64,000 nucleotides of DNA from Aliikangiella sp964411875 (GCA_964411875.1 CAYPMT010000001.1:1-64000), one strand, 5' to 3'. Counted from the first letter of the stretch, positions 7,878 to 16,826 are shown. A program made the numbers and translations. Notes: generated from the letters alone by a model not told the origin.

Positions 7878-8333
7878 ATGCCAACAAAAAAACAGACGAA
7901 AGCAGCCACCACCACCACATTAGGCGCACTGGGTATTGAGCCTTACAAGGAAAAACGTGGTGAAGCTTATATGAATGCTAATCAAATGGAGCATTTTCGA
8001 GCAATTTTAAATGCTTGGAAAAAGCAATTAATGGAAGAAGTTGACCGTACAGTTAGCCATATGAAAGACGAAGCCGCCAATTTTCCTGATCCGGTTGATC
8101 GTGCTAGTCAAGAAGAAGAATTTAGTTTGGAATTAAGAACTCGGGATAGAGAACGTAAATTGCTTAAGAAAATCACTAAATCAATCACAGCCATTGAAGA
8201 TGAGGAATATGGTTATTGCGAGTCTTGTGGTATACACATTGGTGTTCGTCGATTAGAAGCGCGTCCTACAGCGACTTTATGTATTGATTGTAAAACGCTT
8301 GATGAAATTAAAGAAAAACATATCAATCGTTAG
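7878..8333 (+). CDS. dksA: RNA polymerase-binding transcription factor DksA
   Basis: DksA binds the secondary channel of RNA polymerase and acts with ppGpp in the stringent response. The 151-residue protein is almost collinear with the E. coli one. The coiled-coil tip keeps Asp71 and Asp74 (NFPDPVDRASQEEEF), and the zinc finger keeps Cys114, Cys117, Cys135 and Cys138. GGAG six bases before the ATG sets the start. gluQ follows about 65 bases later, an order shared by many Gammaproteobacteria, so the two probably form an operon. Confidence 0.97.
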   Translation: MPTKKQTKAATTTTLGALGIEPYKEKRGEAYMNANQMEHFRAILNAWKKQLMEEVDRTVSHMKDEAANFPDPVDRASQEEEFSLELRTRDRERKLLKKITKSITAIEDEEYGYCESCGIHIGVRRLEARPTATLCIDCKTLDEIKEKHINR

Positions 8334-8397
8334 TAAAGCAAGGTTTAGTAGTCTTTAAAAAAAGTGTTCTTAAGTCTTTGTTGTATGGAGGGTGACG

Positions 8398-9276
8398 ATG
8401 AATACCTCTTGGGTTGGTCGTTTTGCCCCAAGTCCATCAGGGCCTCTACATTTTGGCTCTTTAATAGCTGCTCTAGCTAGTTATCTCATTGCAAAACAGC
8501 AGTCAGGTGAGTGGTTATTGCGCATAGAAGATATCGACCCTCCTCGTGAAGTTCCTGGTGCTACGGATTCAATTTTATCTACGCTGCATGCCTTTGGTTT
8601 TGAATGGGATAGACAGGAAATTTATCAAAGCCAAAGAAATGATTATTATCAAGCTGTTTTAGAGAAACTTAATCAAGCAGGAATAACTTACCTTTGTGAC
8701 TGTAGTCGTCGTGAAATTCAAGAAAGAAACTTAGGTGTTTATGATAGCTATTGTCGTAGCCGTGATATTGGTATACAGCAAGAATATGCTGTTAGAGTAA
8801 AATTTGAATCGCGATTTTCTCGATTTAACGATCGTATTTTAGGTGATTGCTGTTTCGATCAAGCTGAAGACTTGCAAGATTTTATTATTCATCGTCGTGA
8901 TAAACAGTTTGCTTATCAGTTGGCAGTAGTCTCCGATGATATAGAGCAGGGGATTAATCATGTCGTGCGTGGGGCTGATATTTTAGATTCTACACCGAGG
9001 CAAAATTTCCTTTATCATTATTTACAACATCAGCCGCCAATTTATTATCACCTACCTTTAGCGATTGATCAGTCTGGTGTTAAATTAAGTAAGCGCTCCT
9101 ATGCTTGTCCAATTCAGTCAAGCGATGCCAGCTTGTGGTTAGTAAAAGCGCTATTGCATTTAGGGCAAAAGGTCGAAAAAAACCTGGAGAAAGAGTCACC
9201 TAAAGTTATTTTAAAGTGGGCGACTGATCATTGGCGGATTGAGCAGGTGCCTTTGAGTTCTGTTTGTGTTGACTGA
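8398..9276 (+). CDS. gluQ: Glutamyl-queuosine tRNA(Asp) synthetase
   Basis: This enzyme activates glutamate and attaches it to queuosine at position 34 of tRNA-Asp. The sequence is a truncated GluRS-like catalytic core without anticodon-binding domains (292 residues). It shows RFAPSPSGPLHFGSL with the HIGH-type motif, a zinc site formed by CDCSRRE and the later SYCRS, and VKLSKR as the KMSKS equivalent. The ATG at 8398 is chosen because GGAGG at 8387-8391 is spaced six bases from it; an upstream GTG at 8392 is too close. Queuosine synthesis genes queE and queC occur at 59.6-61.0 kb, consistent with its substrate. Confidence 0.93.
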   Translation: MNTSWVGRFAPSPSGPLHFGSLIAALASYLIAKQQSGEWLLRIEDIDPPREVPGATDSILSTLHAFGFEWDRQEIYQSQRNDYYQAVLEKLNQAGITYLCDCSRREIQERNLGVYDSYCRSRDIGIQQEYAVRVKFESRFSRFNDRILGDCCFDQAEDLQDFIIHRRDKQFAYQLAVVSDDIEQGINHVVRGADILDSTPRQNFLYHYLQHQPPIYYHLPLAIDQSGVKLSKRSYACPIQSSDASLWLVKALLHLGQKVEKNLEKESPKVILKWATDHWRIEQVPLSSVCVD

Positions 9277-9312
9277 TTGAGCGGTTACTTGATTTAGTTG
9301 TATATTGTGATA

Positions 9313-10383
9313 TTAAAGTACATTTTTTAATAAAAACTTTATGTCATCAAGAGCGATATCAATGGCACTTAATGGCTGTAAATGTTGCATTTGTTGTAGT
9401 ATCGCTTGATAAGTTTTTTCGTCTAATAACAGCTCAGCCTTTTTAGCTAAATCATCAGCATTAAAACGGGCTTTAATAACAATATTTCGTCTGCAACAGG
9501 AGCTTAGCCTATTTGGTTGATCTTTTGAAACAGCAGCGGCAACAGAGGGCTTTTTCAGCTCTAGAGTTTGTAAAAGTGTATCACCACCACTAATCACACG
9601 ACCTTTAGCCGCATCAAGTAATGCAATAAAGTCATGGTTATTAATTGAATTAATTGTTTTAATGTGATTGGTTGATGGAGGTAAGCTTTTAGGGTAATTG
9701 GTACCAAATAGCATGACACAAGTTAACCCAGTTGATTGATGAAATTTTTTGGCTGCTTCATAATAAATATCAGCGGCTAATTCATTTTTTATTTTATGAC
9801 CACCCGAGCCGGCATTAAACAGGAAAAAACTATTTTTTTCGAGTTTAAGTTGTGCGAGTAAATAGTTTTGTTTTTCTAAGTTGACTTTTGAAAATATTGC
9901 GCCGATATTTTTAGGTGGCGGTAATTGAAATAATTTTAACTTTATTTGTTGGAATAAGCTTAAAGGAGGCATAGCAAAGGGCGGTTGTACAACCCAGTGT
10001 ATATCCATATTTAAGAGGCGGCCTAGGTGTAAACCTTTCGCTCTTTTTCGTTTATGTTGAGAAATAAAAATAACTTTTGCACCTCGGCTTTTAGCATATT
10101 TAAATTGTTTGCCTCGGCCTGAACAATCAAAAATCACTAAATTAGGATGAAGCTGGTCAATAATTTTTTTTACGTAGGGAGTGTTTTTTGTACCAGAACT
10201 ATTACATAAGTGAGTTGTAAATTGACATTCTTGAGCATAGCAAGCATTTTTATTCAGTATAAAATTAATTTCAGCTGTCGGATACTGTTGTTGCAAATGT
10301 TCCGCAATAATAGTCGAACGAAGGTATTCTCCAACACCTGATGTTGATGAAACCGGAATAAATAAAATTTTAATGGGTTTCAT
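9313..10383 (-). CDS. GT-B-fold glycosyltransferase-like protein, substrate unknown
   Basis: The 356-residue protein begins IKILFIPVSSTSGVGEYLRS, a Rossmann-type strand and glycine loop, and has a second half with FLFNAGSGGHKIKNE (about 180) and ISGGDTLLQTLELKKPSVA (about 265). The latter resembles the donor-sugar-binding region of MurG-like or UDP-GlcNAc epimerase-like GT-B proteins. There is no signal peptide. It is a single gene between convergent gluQ and the Wzi-like gene. A role in surface polysaccharide or lipopolysaccharide modification fits both fold and neighbour, but the family is not identified and the substrate cannot be inferred. Confidence 0.6.
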   Translation of the reverse strand: MKPIKILFIPVSSTSGVGEYLRSTIIAEHLQQQYPTAEINFILNKNACYAQECQFTTHLCNSSGTKNTPYVKKIIDQLHPNLVIFDCSGRGKQFKYAKSRGAKVIFISQHKRKRAKGLHLGRLLNMDIHWVVQPPFAMPPLSLFQQIKLKLFQLPPPKNIGAIFSKVNLEKQNYLLAQLKLEKNSFFLFNAGSGGHKIKNELAADIYYEAAKKFHQSTGLTCVMLFGTNYPKSLPPSTNHIKTINSINNHDFIALLDAAKGRVISGGDTLLQTLELKKPSVAAAVSKDQPNRLSSCCRRNIVIKARFNADDLAKKAELLLDEKTYQAILQQMQHLQPLSAIDIALDDIKFLLKNVL

Positions 10384-10762
10384 TAGAATTGAATAAATAA
10401 TCCATAATTAATTTGACTGCTTAGCTTTAAACCTGATGACTAGGGTAGCACTTTGAATGGTTATTGCTTTTTCAACTAGGGTACTCATCAATGGTATTAA
10501 TGACTAATTGTGGTAACGGTTAGTTGATGTCATCCGGTTAAGTCTTATTGTTTTATAATAGCCGATCCTACCTTATTTGGTAGTAATAATGCTATGCTAT
10601 TTTTCAGTGATTGAATATTTGACCGAATTAAATAAATGCTTACAAGAAAAAGCGTAGAATTTGAACTCAATAGACTTCTTTAGCTAAAATTTATACAATA
10701 ACCTAGTTTAGTGTTTTAATACTTTGGTATTAATACGGGAAAATAATTAAAATGAGAATAAT
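10384..10762. other. Divergent intergenic region, 379 bases, no gene
   Basis: No ORF of useful length occurs here. It must hold the start signals of the leftward glycosyltransferase and the rightward Wzi-like gene. TATAAT at about 10555 is a candidate -10 box without a good -35 partner. A small inverted repeat CTACC/GGTAG lies near 10568-10584. I see no operator or riboswitch that I can name. Confidence 0.4.
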
Positions 10763-12277
10763 ATGAAATTTCGTTATCTTCTTTGCCTTTTTTTATTAGG
10801 TTTTAAACCTGTTTGTGGTATTTCTAGTTCTTGGGTTCCTATGGATGATTTGGGACTAAGAGCGGATATTCAACTGCTGGCCGATGCAGGGGTCCTTTCA
10901 GCTCCTATAACAACTTATCCTTTAATGTGGGAAAGTTTAGCGCTGGATATCGAACAGGCAGATATAAACAGTTTAACTGTTTCTCAAAGAATGGCTTTGA
11001 CTAATCTAAGAACCACTTTAAATGATTCGCTTAAGCGTCATCAAACAGATTTAACCGCCTATGCAAGTTCACAATCTAGACGCTTTACTAGTTTTGGCCA
11101 TAATGATTTCGATAAGCATCGCCTAAGTTTATCCCATACTTATACTAGTAATAATTGGGTTGGTCATTTGCAGGTCAATCATCGTCCGGATATCGATGAG
11201 ACTGATGCTATTAATGATGGTCAGGACAATACACTTGATGGAAGTTATCTAGGTGTTAAGTTAGGTAACTGGGTATTAACTGCTGGAGCTATTGAGCGTT
11301 GGTGGGGGCCAGGTATAGATACCAGTTTGATTTTATCTAATAATGCTCGACCTTTGCCTGCGATTGCGATTACTCGCAATTCATCCACTGCTTTTGAGTC
11401 GGCTTGGTTAAGTTGGATAGGTCCTTGGACTTTTACAACACAAATGTCTCGCTTGGAAAGTGATCGAGTTATTTCAGAGCCTTTACTTTGGTTAGCTCGG
11501 GGGACTTTTCGTCCATTAAGAGGTTTAGAAATTGGTATCTCTCGTGCTTATCAATGGGGAGGGGAAGGGCAGTCTGAGTCTTTAAGTGCTTTTTGGGATG
11601 GTGTGATTGGCGAAACAGAATGTACTAGAAATGCTGAAACTTGTTCGGATGAAAGGCGAACTAATGCTGGTAATCAATTAGCCGGTTACGATTTTCGCTG
11701 GTCGGATACATTGGTGGGTATTCCTTATGCATTGTATGCACAGACGATTGGTGAAGATAGCAATGCAAAAGCAAATATTGTTGATAAGGCTTATCTTTTT
11801 GGTTTAGAGTTTCGTTTTTTAATTGGAGAACAACGTTTTTGGACCAGTTTAGAGTACTCTGAGACGCTTGTCAGTTGTTTAGGCGGTCGAGAAGAACTGA
11901 AGAACTGTTTTTATGAGCACTCTGATTATGAATCGGGTTATCGTTATTATCGACGAAGCATTGGCTCAACTTATGAGAGTGATGCAAAAACATTAGTATT
12001 AACTTTACTCGCTCAACTTTCAAATGGTAATAGTTGGCAGTTGAAATTACGTCGTGCGAATTTAAATGATGATAATAATGATAAGTTTCCTAACGACCCT
12101 AATTTAGGCAATACCGTTAGTAAAGTAGCCGAGGAGTTTCACCAAGCGGATATACAATATCGTTTTTCTTTACAACAAAGCCAAGTAACACTGGGACTTC
12201 TTTTTAACGATTCAACGATTGAATCAGTATCAGATAGTGATCAAGAGGCTTATTTAAAGTATCAATATCAATTTTAA
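10763..12277 (+). CDS. Capsule assembly Wzi-like outer-membrane protein
   Basis: The 504-residue protein has a signal peptide (about 1-19, cleaved near VCG-ISS) and the N-terminal helical segment LRADIQLLADAGVLSAPITT, typical of the Wzi-like outer-membrane beta-barrel family. The rest alternates polar and aromatic residues as in barrel strands and ends YLKYQYQF with a C-terminal Phe, the outer-membrane sorting signature. Wzi of E. coli anchors group 1 capsule at the cell surface, but many bacteria carry Wzi-like proteins without a group 1 capsule operon. No wza, wzb or wzc is in the window. Function as a polysaccharide-binding surface barrel is the safest reading. Confidence 0.8.
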   Translation: MKFRYLLCLFLLGFKPVCGISSSWVPMDDLGLRADIQLLADAGVLSAPITTYPLMWESLALDIEQADINSLTVSQRMALTNLRTTLNDSLKRHQTDLTAYASSQSRRFTSFGHNDFDKHRLSLSHTYTSNNWVGHLQVNHRPDIDETDAINDGQDNTLDGSYLGVKLGNWVLTAGAIERWWGPGIDTSLILSNNARPLPAIAITRNSSTAFESAWLSWIGPWTFTTQMSRLESDRVISEPLLWLARGTFRPLRGLEIGISRAYQWGGEGQSESLSAFWDGVIGETECTRNAETCSDERRTNAGNQLAGYDFRWSDTLVGIPYALYAQTIGEDSNAKANIVDKAYLFGLEFRFLIGEQRFWTSLEYSETLVSCLGGREELKNCFYEHSDYESGYRYYRRSIGSTYESDAKTLVLTLLAQLSNGNSWQLKLRRANLNDDNNDKFPNDPNLGNTVSKVAEEFHQADIQYRFSLQQSQVTLGLLFNDSTIESVSDSDQEAYLKYQYQF

Positions 12278-12296
12278 CCATTATTTGTAGAGCAAA

Positions 12297-13175
12297 TTAT
12301 TGCTGCATAACTCGAATGTAAACGCGACGGTTTTTAGCTCGTCCTTTAGCTGTTCGGTTTGTCGCTGCAGGTCGCTTTTCACCGTAGGAAAAAGTTTTAA
12401 AGCGAGATTCTTCCACATCATACTGAGATAAGACTTTTTTAATGGAGTTAATGCGACGTTGAGAAAGTTTTCGATTATAACTTTGCGGCCCTTTACTGTC
12501 TGTATGACCACTGATAAAGACAATTTCAACAGAAGGGTCATATTTAATATAGGCTGCTAGAGACTCAAGCTTTTGTTGATAGGGACCATTGATAAGGCTT
12601 TTATCAAAATCAAAATACAGTGTCATTTGTTTGAGCTCGTTAAGTTTATGAGGGACAAGTGTACTTAAACAGTTAAGGAATTTTGAATATTCTTGACTAA
12701 ATCCAACTGAAGATAAAGCAACAGATATTCGGTTAGTTTTATCTGAGTATTTTTGATAAACAAAAGTAGGAAAGCGTCCCGATTCGAGCTCATTGAGTAA
12801 CGACCAACTTGCTTTTTGTTGGTTGGTGATAATAGTTTGACTCGAATTAAGTTTAACTTCACCAAGCTTTTTACTGGTTTGTTTGGGGTGCCATGAAGCT
12901 TTAATGGCATTAACTTGAGCAATTGTATTGGGTGATATGGGTTCTCTTTGGTAGCTTAAGTTAAACATTAGCAATTGGTTTGGGCCTGCATTTTTTTCAA
13001 ATAATGCTGTTCCATAAAAAGGAACTTGATGGCTGAGTTGGCAACTTAATGGATTGCCGTTAAATTCCCAGCGTGACTCATCAATAGGTGCTTCAAAGCT
13101 TTTAAAGTCAGCTAATATAGGGCTACTAGCGATTAACGCAAAAAGACCTACTGCAAGTTTATTCAAACATTTCAT
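12297..13175 (-). CDS. motY: Sodium-type flagellar motor T-ring protein MotY
   Basis: MotY forms, with MotX, the T ring around the basal body that holds the PomA/PomB stator of sodium-driven flagella. The 292-residue protein has a signal peptide (1-22), an N-terminal MotY domain containing WEFNGNPLSCQLSHQVP, and a C-terminal OmpA-like peptidoglycan-binding domain (about 180-290, with FISGHTDSKG and NRRVYIRV). Length agrees with Vibrio MotY (293). It is divergent from rnt, the same arrangement as in Vibrio. A sigma-28-like promoter precedes it. It converges with the Wzi-like gene with only 19 bases between stop codons. Confidence 0.88.
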   Translation of the reverse strand: MKCLNKLAVGLFALIASSPILADFKSFEAPIDESRWEFNGNPLSCQLSHQVPFYGTALFEKNAGPNQLLMFNLSYQREPISPNTIAQVNAIKASWHPKQTSKKLGEVKLNSSQTIITNQQKASWSLLNELESGRFPTFVYQKYSDKTNRISVALSSVGFSQEYSKFLNCLSTLVPHKLNELKQMTLYFDFDKSLINGPYQQKLESLAAYIKYDPSVEIVFISGHTDSKGPQSYNRKLSQRRINSIKKVLSQYDVEESRFKTFSYGEKRPAATNRTAKGRAKNRRVYIRVMQQ

Positions 13176-13215
13176 AGCTATTTATAGTCAACATTCTTCT
13201 TCATCTTATTACTAG

Positions 13216-13242
13216 TTATCGACTTGATATTGAGTGACTTAA
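13216..13242 (-). promoter_or_regulatory. Sigma-28 (FliA)-like promoter of motY
   Basis: On the minus strand TTAA is followed after 15 bases by GTCGATAA. The consensus is TAAA-N15-GCCGATAA, so the -10 matches at seven of eight positions and the spacing is exact. It lies about 40 bases upstream of the motY start, and motY is a late flagellar gene under FliA in related bacteria. Confidence 0.6.
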
Positions 13243-13414
13243 ATTAAGTTATTAAATTTTTATACAATTAACTGGTTTATTGAGTATCACTTGGTTATTT
13301 CTATAGAGCGGTGATAGTATTAGCCATTATTTCGAGCTTGGGCTAGACAGGTATTATATAAATACAAGCCGTGCTATTAGAGACTATTATTTCTTTTTAA
13401 AATGGATAACTAAA

Positions 13415-14032
13415 ATGACTATGATGAGTCGCCGCTTTAGAGGTTTCTTTCCTATTATTATGGATTTGGAAACTGGCGGGTTTAATGCAAATACTGATGC
13501 ATTACTAGAAATCGCGGCGGTATCTTTATGTGTTGATGAACGAGGTAATTTAAAGCCTGCTAGTACTTGGCATTTCCATGTGGAGCCATTTGAGAATGCT
13601 AATGTTGAACAGGAGTCGCTTGAATTTACAGGAATTGATCCATACAATCCGCTGCGTGGTGCTGTTCCGGAAAAGCATGCTTTAACCGAAATATTTAAAC
13701 AGGTTAGAGCAGAACAAAAGCAGGCTGAATGTCAAAGGAGTGTTTTAGTTGCACATAACCCTATGTTTGATATGAGTTTTTTGATGGCGGCTTGCAATAG
13801 AGTTGATCTTAAGCGTAATCCTTTTCATTCTTTTACAACGTTTGATACTGCGACTTTAGCGGGTCTTGCTGTCGGTCAAACAGTATTAGCTAAGGCTTGT
13901 GAGGCTGCAGGAATAGCTTTTGATAATGAAAAGGCCCATTCGGCAATTTATGATGCGGAAAAAACTGCTGAACTATTTTGTTTTATTGTTAACCGTTGGA
14001 AAAAGCTAGGTGGCTGGCCTTTGGGTGATTAG
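13415..14032 (+). CDS. rnt: Ribonuclease T
   Basis: RNase T is a DEDDh-type 3'-5' exoribonuclease that trims tRNA CCA ends and matures 5S and 23S rRNA. The 205-residue protein has RFRGFFPIIMDLETGGFNAN with Asp17 and Glu19 as the first metal ligands, VAHNPMFDMSF as the second motif and HSAIYDAEKTAELF as the terminal H-x4-D motif. Length is close to the E. coli enzyme (215). It is divergent from motY, as in Vibrio. It acts in the same tRNA-end pathway as the cca gene of this window. Confidence 0.95.
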   Translation: MTMMSRRFRGFFPIIMDLETGGFNANTDALLEIAAVSLCVDERGNLKPASTWHFHVEPFENANVEQESLEFTGIDPYNPLRGAVPEKHALTEIFKQVRAEQKQAECQRSVLVAHNPMFDMSFLMAACNRVDLKRNPFHSFTTFDTATLAGLAVGQTVLAKACEAAGIAFDNEKAHSAIYDAEKTAELFCFIVNRWKKLGGWPLGD

Positions 14033-14043
14033 TTGTTGTAGAA

Positions 14044-14505
14044 CTAAGCAGATAATGAGCCACCACTGTGCCTTACTTGTAAACTATCGCCATTGGCATT
14101 GTAAATATTATTATCTGGGTCAAATCCCTTGATTAGATTAAAAATTCGCTGATTAGATTGGTAAAGTAATTCAATTAATTTTGAGTTCACTTCATTTTTG
14201 AAATGGCACTGTTTAACTAACTCGGTTAATTCTTTCCAAGAACCTTTAAGTTCTGAAGATTCTTCACAGTAATTCCTGAAGTCGAGCATTTCTGATAGAT
14301 GGACGCAGTTAGTATCATTGGGTTTAGGTGGCGTGTGTTGAGCAATACGTTCTAATATATCATTTTTCGCTTTAATGGCGTGCGCCAGTTGTTGAAAATC
14401 ATTTTTTTCTAAAGATGTTTGCTCAAGATTCAATGCCTCATATAAGCTTTGATAATCCTGTTTCCAAAGATTAATAATGGTTAAATATTGCTGAGATTTT
14501 TTCAT
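14044..14505 (-). CDS. flgN: Flagellar export chaperone FlgN
   Basis: FlgN is the cytoplasmic chaperone for the hook-filament junction proteins FlgK and FlgL. The 153-residue protein is almost wholly helical, with a long N-terminal helix (about 5-55, LEQTSLEKNDFQQLAHAIK) and a C-terminal segment NRIFNLIKGF-like (NQRIFNLIKGFDPDNNIY), as in the family. Sequence conservation in FlgN is low, so the assignment rests on length, helical pattern and position directly after flgM. It is the last gene of the leftward flgA-flgM-flgN operon. Confidence 0.82.
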   Translation of the reverse strand: MKKSQQYLTIINLWKQDYQSLYEALNLEQTSLEKNDFQQLAHAIKAKNDILERIAQHTPPKPNDTNCVHLSEMLDFRNYCEESSELKGSWKELTELVKQCHFKNEVNSKLIELLYQSNQRIFNLIKGFDPDNNIYNANGDSLQVRHSGGSLSA

Positions 14506-14549
14506 ATAACTAACCTACTCTGTGTATATTTAATTGCTATAAAATTGAT

Positions 14550-14861
14550 TTAATAGCCAGTGAATGAAGTTTCAAAATCGAGCATTTTATTAGCGGTTTG
14601 TTGATGGTTAATTTGATACTCACCTTTATCAAGTTTTTCCTGAATTGGTGATACTCTATCAGGATCAAGTACGGGTGCAGATTTCATTTGTTGAACTAAG
14701 CGATTAATTTGAGAGGCTTGTCCGGTTAACTCAATAGAATCTGAGTCACTTTCATCGCTACTTGATGAAGCGCCTTTAGTTGATTTACTTTTAGACTTAC
14801 CGGCCTTATCAACATTAAGTTTAGTATTACCCGAATTAAGGCCACGGATATCGATCATCAT
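14550..14861 (-). CDS. flgM: Anti-sigma-28 factor FlgM
   Basis: FlgM holds FliA inactive until the hook is complete and is then exported through the flagellum. The 103-residue protein has the family start MIDIRGLNSGNT, a Ser/Lys-rich disordered N-terminal half, and a C-terminal half (about 45-100, ending ANKMLDFETSF) with the sigma-binding helices. Its ATG overlaps the flgA stop by four bases, so translation is coupled. Sigma-28-like promoters are seen at motY and cheV, which are its likely targets. Confidence 0.88.
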   Translation of the reverse strand: MMIDIRGLNSGNTKLNVDKAGKSKSKSTKGASSSSDESDSDSIELTGQASQINRLVQQMKSAPVLDPDRVSPIQEKLDKGEYQINHQQTANKMLDFETSFTGY

Positions 14862-15631
14862 AAACTTTTATGTCCTGACAATTTGACATTTAACTCATTT
14901 CTATCTTTAACTATAGCAGTAAAAACTTGTTTTGACCGAGTATTTTTAACCATGATGCTTTCGCCTATTTTAGCATTAGCTAGTGCTGTCCCTTCGGCGC
15001 TAATACTAAAAAATGAGTTGCTTGCAGTAACAGTAACCAGATCGCCTTGGCAGACCATGCAAACTTCATCTTCATAAATAATGCCATTGATAGCAATCCT
15101 TTTTGTCGGACGAGTATAGGTAATAAGTTGCAAGTCTCGAATAGGCTTTTTGCGTAAGTTATCGATTCTAACTTTTTGTTTTGTTAAGTCTTGAGGTTGA
15201 ATTGTATCGTTTTTAGACAAAGCTCGTTTGGTTACCCAGAGCGTATCAAATAGTTCAACATTGGCTGAAATAAAAAGCTTCCATTTAATTTTTCCGTTAC
15301 AACTAACCCCTACCGTTGTTTTGCCAAAACTCTGGCTAGACTGAGGAAAAAAAGCGTCTAAAGGAATATCACATTTTACTAACTGAATACGAGAATCTGT
15401 TTTGCCTAAGGTAATTTGTCTATTTGAATCACCAATGGCCGAATGTTGTTCTATTAGGAAGCTTCTTGCCGCTTCTCGAATACTTTGTATAGATTGCTTT
15501 GTATGAGATGGTTGTATCGATTGGGCAAAGCTTTTGGGTATAACCAATAAACCTAAACCCAGCAACAGACCGAATAAGCAATGTAACTGTTTATTTTTAT
15601 TGATCTTTCTTGGCATAATTAAATCCATCAT
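14858..15631 (-). CDS. flgA: Flagellar P-ring assembly chaperone FlgA
   Basis: FlgA is the periplasmic chaperone for P-ring assembly around the flagellar rod. The 257-residue protein has a signal peptide (about 7-36, ending SFAQ) and a C-terminal SAF-like domain (about 125-257, with VTKRALSKNDTIQPQDLT and GDLVTV). AAGGG seven bases upstream supports the ATG at 15631. It overlaps flgM. The order flgN-flgM-flgA, divergent from cheV-cheR, is the polar flagellar arrangement of Vibrio and Pseudomonas. Confidence 0.92.
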   Translation of the reverse strand: MMDLIMPRKINKNKQLHCLFGLLLGLGLLVIPKSFAQSIQPSHTKQSIQSIREAARSFLIEQHSAIGDSNRQITLGKTDSRIQLVKCDIPLDAFFPQSSQSFGKTTVGVSCNGKIKWKLFISANVELFDTLWVTKRALSKNDTIQPQDLTKQKVRIDNLRKKPIRDLQLITYTRPTKRIAINGIIYEDEVCMVCQGDLVTVTASNSFFSISAEGTALANAKIGESIMVKNTRSKQVFTAIVKDRNELNVKLSGHKSL

Positions 15632-15741
15632 TTTTCTACCCTTCTGGCAATATTGACTATACTTATAGTTAACTATTAAAACTTCTATTGAATCACTGTC
15701 TACAAATTATCGGATATGAATAGAGATTTATTTGTACTATT

Positions 15742-15769
15742 TGAATAGAAGCAAATAGTGTGCCGATAA
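15742..15769 (+). promoter_or_regulatory. Sigma-28-like promoter of cheV-cheR
   Basis: GCCGATAA at 15762-15769 is a perfect FliA -10 element. The upstream element TGAA (15742-15745) is one base further away than ideal (16 instead of 15) and imperfect. It lies 126 bases before the cheV start. A second, leftward candidate TCCGATAA (15707-15714 on the minus strand) could serve flgA but has worse spacing. Confidence 0.5.
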
Positions 15770-15830
15770 GTTTAATAAAGTTAAAGAAGGTCAACCAAAC
15801 CAGTAAAGTTATCGTAAATAGATAATTTTG

Positions 15831-15888
15831 TTATAGGAAATTATGATTGTTATAAAAAATTATGGCTGTCATAAAAAAACTAAGGTCA
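15831..15888 (+). repeat. Three imperfect 19-20 base tandem units before cheV
   Basis: Units at 15831-15849, 15850-15868 and 15869-15888 share the pattern TYATARRAAATTATGRYTG, with the third more diverged. They lie immediately before the GTG start of cheV and repeat an A-rich, ATG-containing stretch, so they are in the 5' untranslated leader. They may have arisen by slippage and may affect translation. Confidence 0.55.
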
Positions 15889-15895
15889 TCATAAC

Positions 15896-16819
15896 GTGAG
15901 CATTCTTGATACAGTTAACCAAAGAACTCAAATGGTCGGACAAAATCGGCTAGAGCTTTTGTTGTTTAAACTTGGCGGTAAACAAGTCTACGGAATTAAT
16001 GTTTTTAAAGTGAAAGAAGTAGTTCAATGCCCCCCATTGACTCAAATGCCTCATAGTAATCCTGTTGTGCGAGGCGTTGCACATATACGTAACATGTCAA
16101 TTTCTGTGATTGATTTAAGTATTTCAATTGGTTCCCGCCCACTAGAAAATGTTGAAAACTGCTTTGTGATTATTGCGGAATATAATCGACGTGTTCAAGG
16201 TTTTTTGGTTAAGTCAGTTGAACGAATTATTAATATGAATTGGTCGGATATCCATCCACCGCCTAAAGGGAGTGGTAATAGTAATTATTTAACGGCAGTC
16301 AGTGATATTGGTGGTGAGCTTGTTGAGATCCTTGATGTAGAAAAAATTCTTTCAGAATTTACACCAGATAATTTCTCTGTCAGTGATGAGATTATTCAAG
16401 AAAGCGCAAAAAATACACCTGAAGATAAAGTGGTCCTAATTGCTGATGACTCATCCGTTGCTAGAGGGCAAGTTAAACGAACCGTTGAGCAGTTAGGTTT
16501 GAAAACGCATGTGTGTCGAGATGGCGGAGAAGCTTATGAATATCTTCAGTCCATTGTTGCTAGAGGTGTACCGGTTGATAATGAAGTATTAATGTTGATT
16601 TCAGATATTGAAATGCCAGAGATGGATGGCTATACACTAACAGCAGCGATTAGAAGTGATGAAAATTTACGTTCTTTGTGGGTAATGTTGCATACTTCTT
16701 TAAGTGGAATTTTTAATGAAGCTATGGTTAAGAAAGTGGGAGCTAATGATTTTATTCCCAAGTTTCATCCTAATGAATTAGCTAAAGCGGTTCAAAAGCG
16801 AGTGGAGCTAGAAGACTAA
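15896..16819 (+). CDS. cheV: Chemotaxis coupling protein CheV (CheW-receiver fusion)
   Basis: CheV links chemoreceptors to CheA and adjusts coupling through phosphorylation. The 307-residue protein has an N-terminal CheW domain (about 15-155, with GINVFKVKEVVQCPPLTQMP) and a C-terminal receiver (about 178-305) with acidic pocket ADD (183-185), phospho-acceptor Asp237 in SDIEMPEMDG, and the conserved Lys in IPKFHPN. The start is GTG (SILDTVNQRTQMVGQNRLELL is the family start). cheR follows after seven bases. Confidence 0.95.
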   Translation: MSILDTVNQRTQMVGQNRLELLLFKLGGKQVYGINVFKVKEVVQCPPLTQMPHSNPVVRGVAHIRNMSISVIDLSISIGSRPLENVENCFVIIAEYNRRVQGFLVKSVERIINMNWSDIHPPPKGSGNSNYLTAVSDIGGELVEILDVEKILSEFTPDNFSVSDEIIQESAKNTPEDKVVLIADDSSVARGQVKRTVEQLGLKTHVCRDGGEAYEYLQSIVARGVPVDNEVLMLISDIEMPEMDGYTLTAAIRSDENLRSLWVMLHTSLSGIFNEAMVKKVGANDFIPKFHPNELAKAVQKRVELED

Positions 16820-16826
16820 AAAATTC

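Noticed and set aside
15707..15714. Leftward sigma-28 box TCCGATAA before flgA
   Set aside because: No matching upstream element stands at the required distance.
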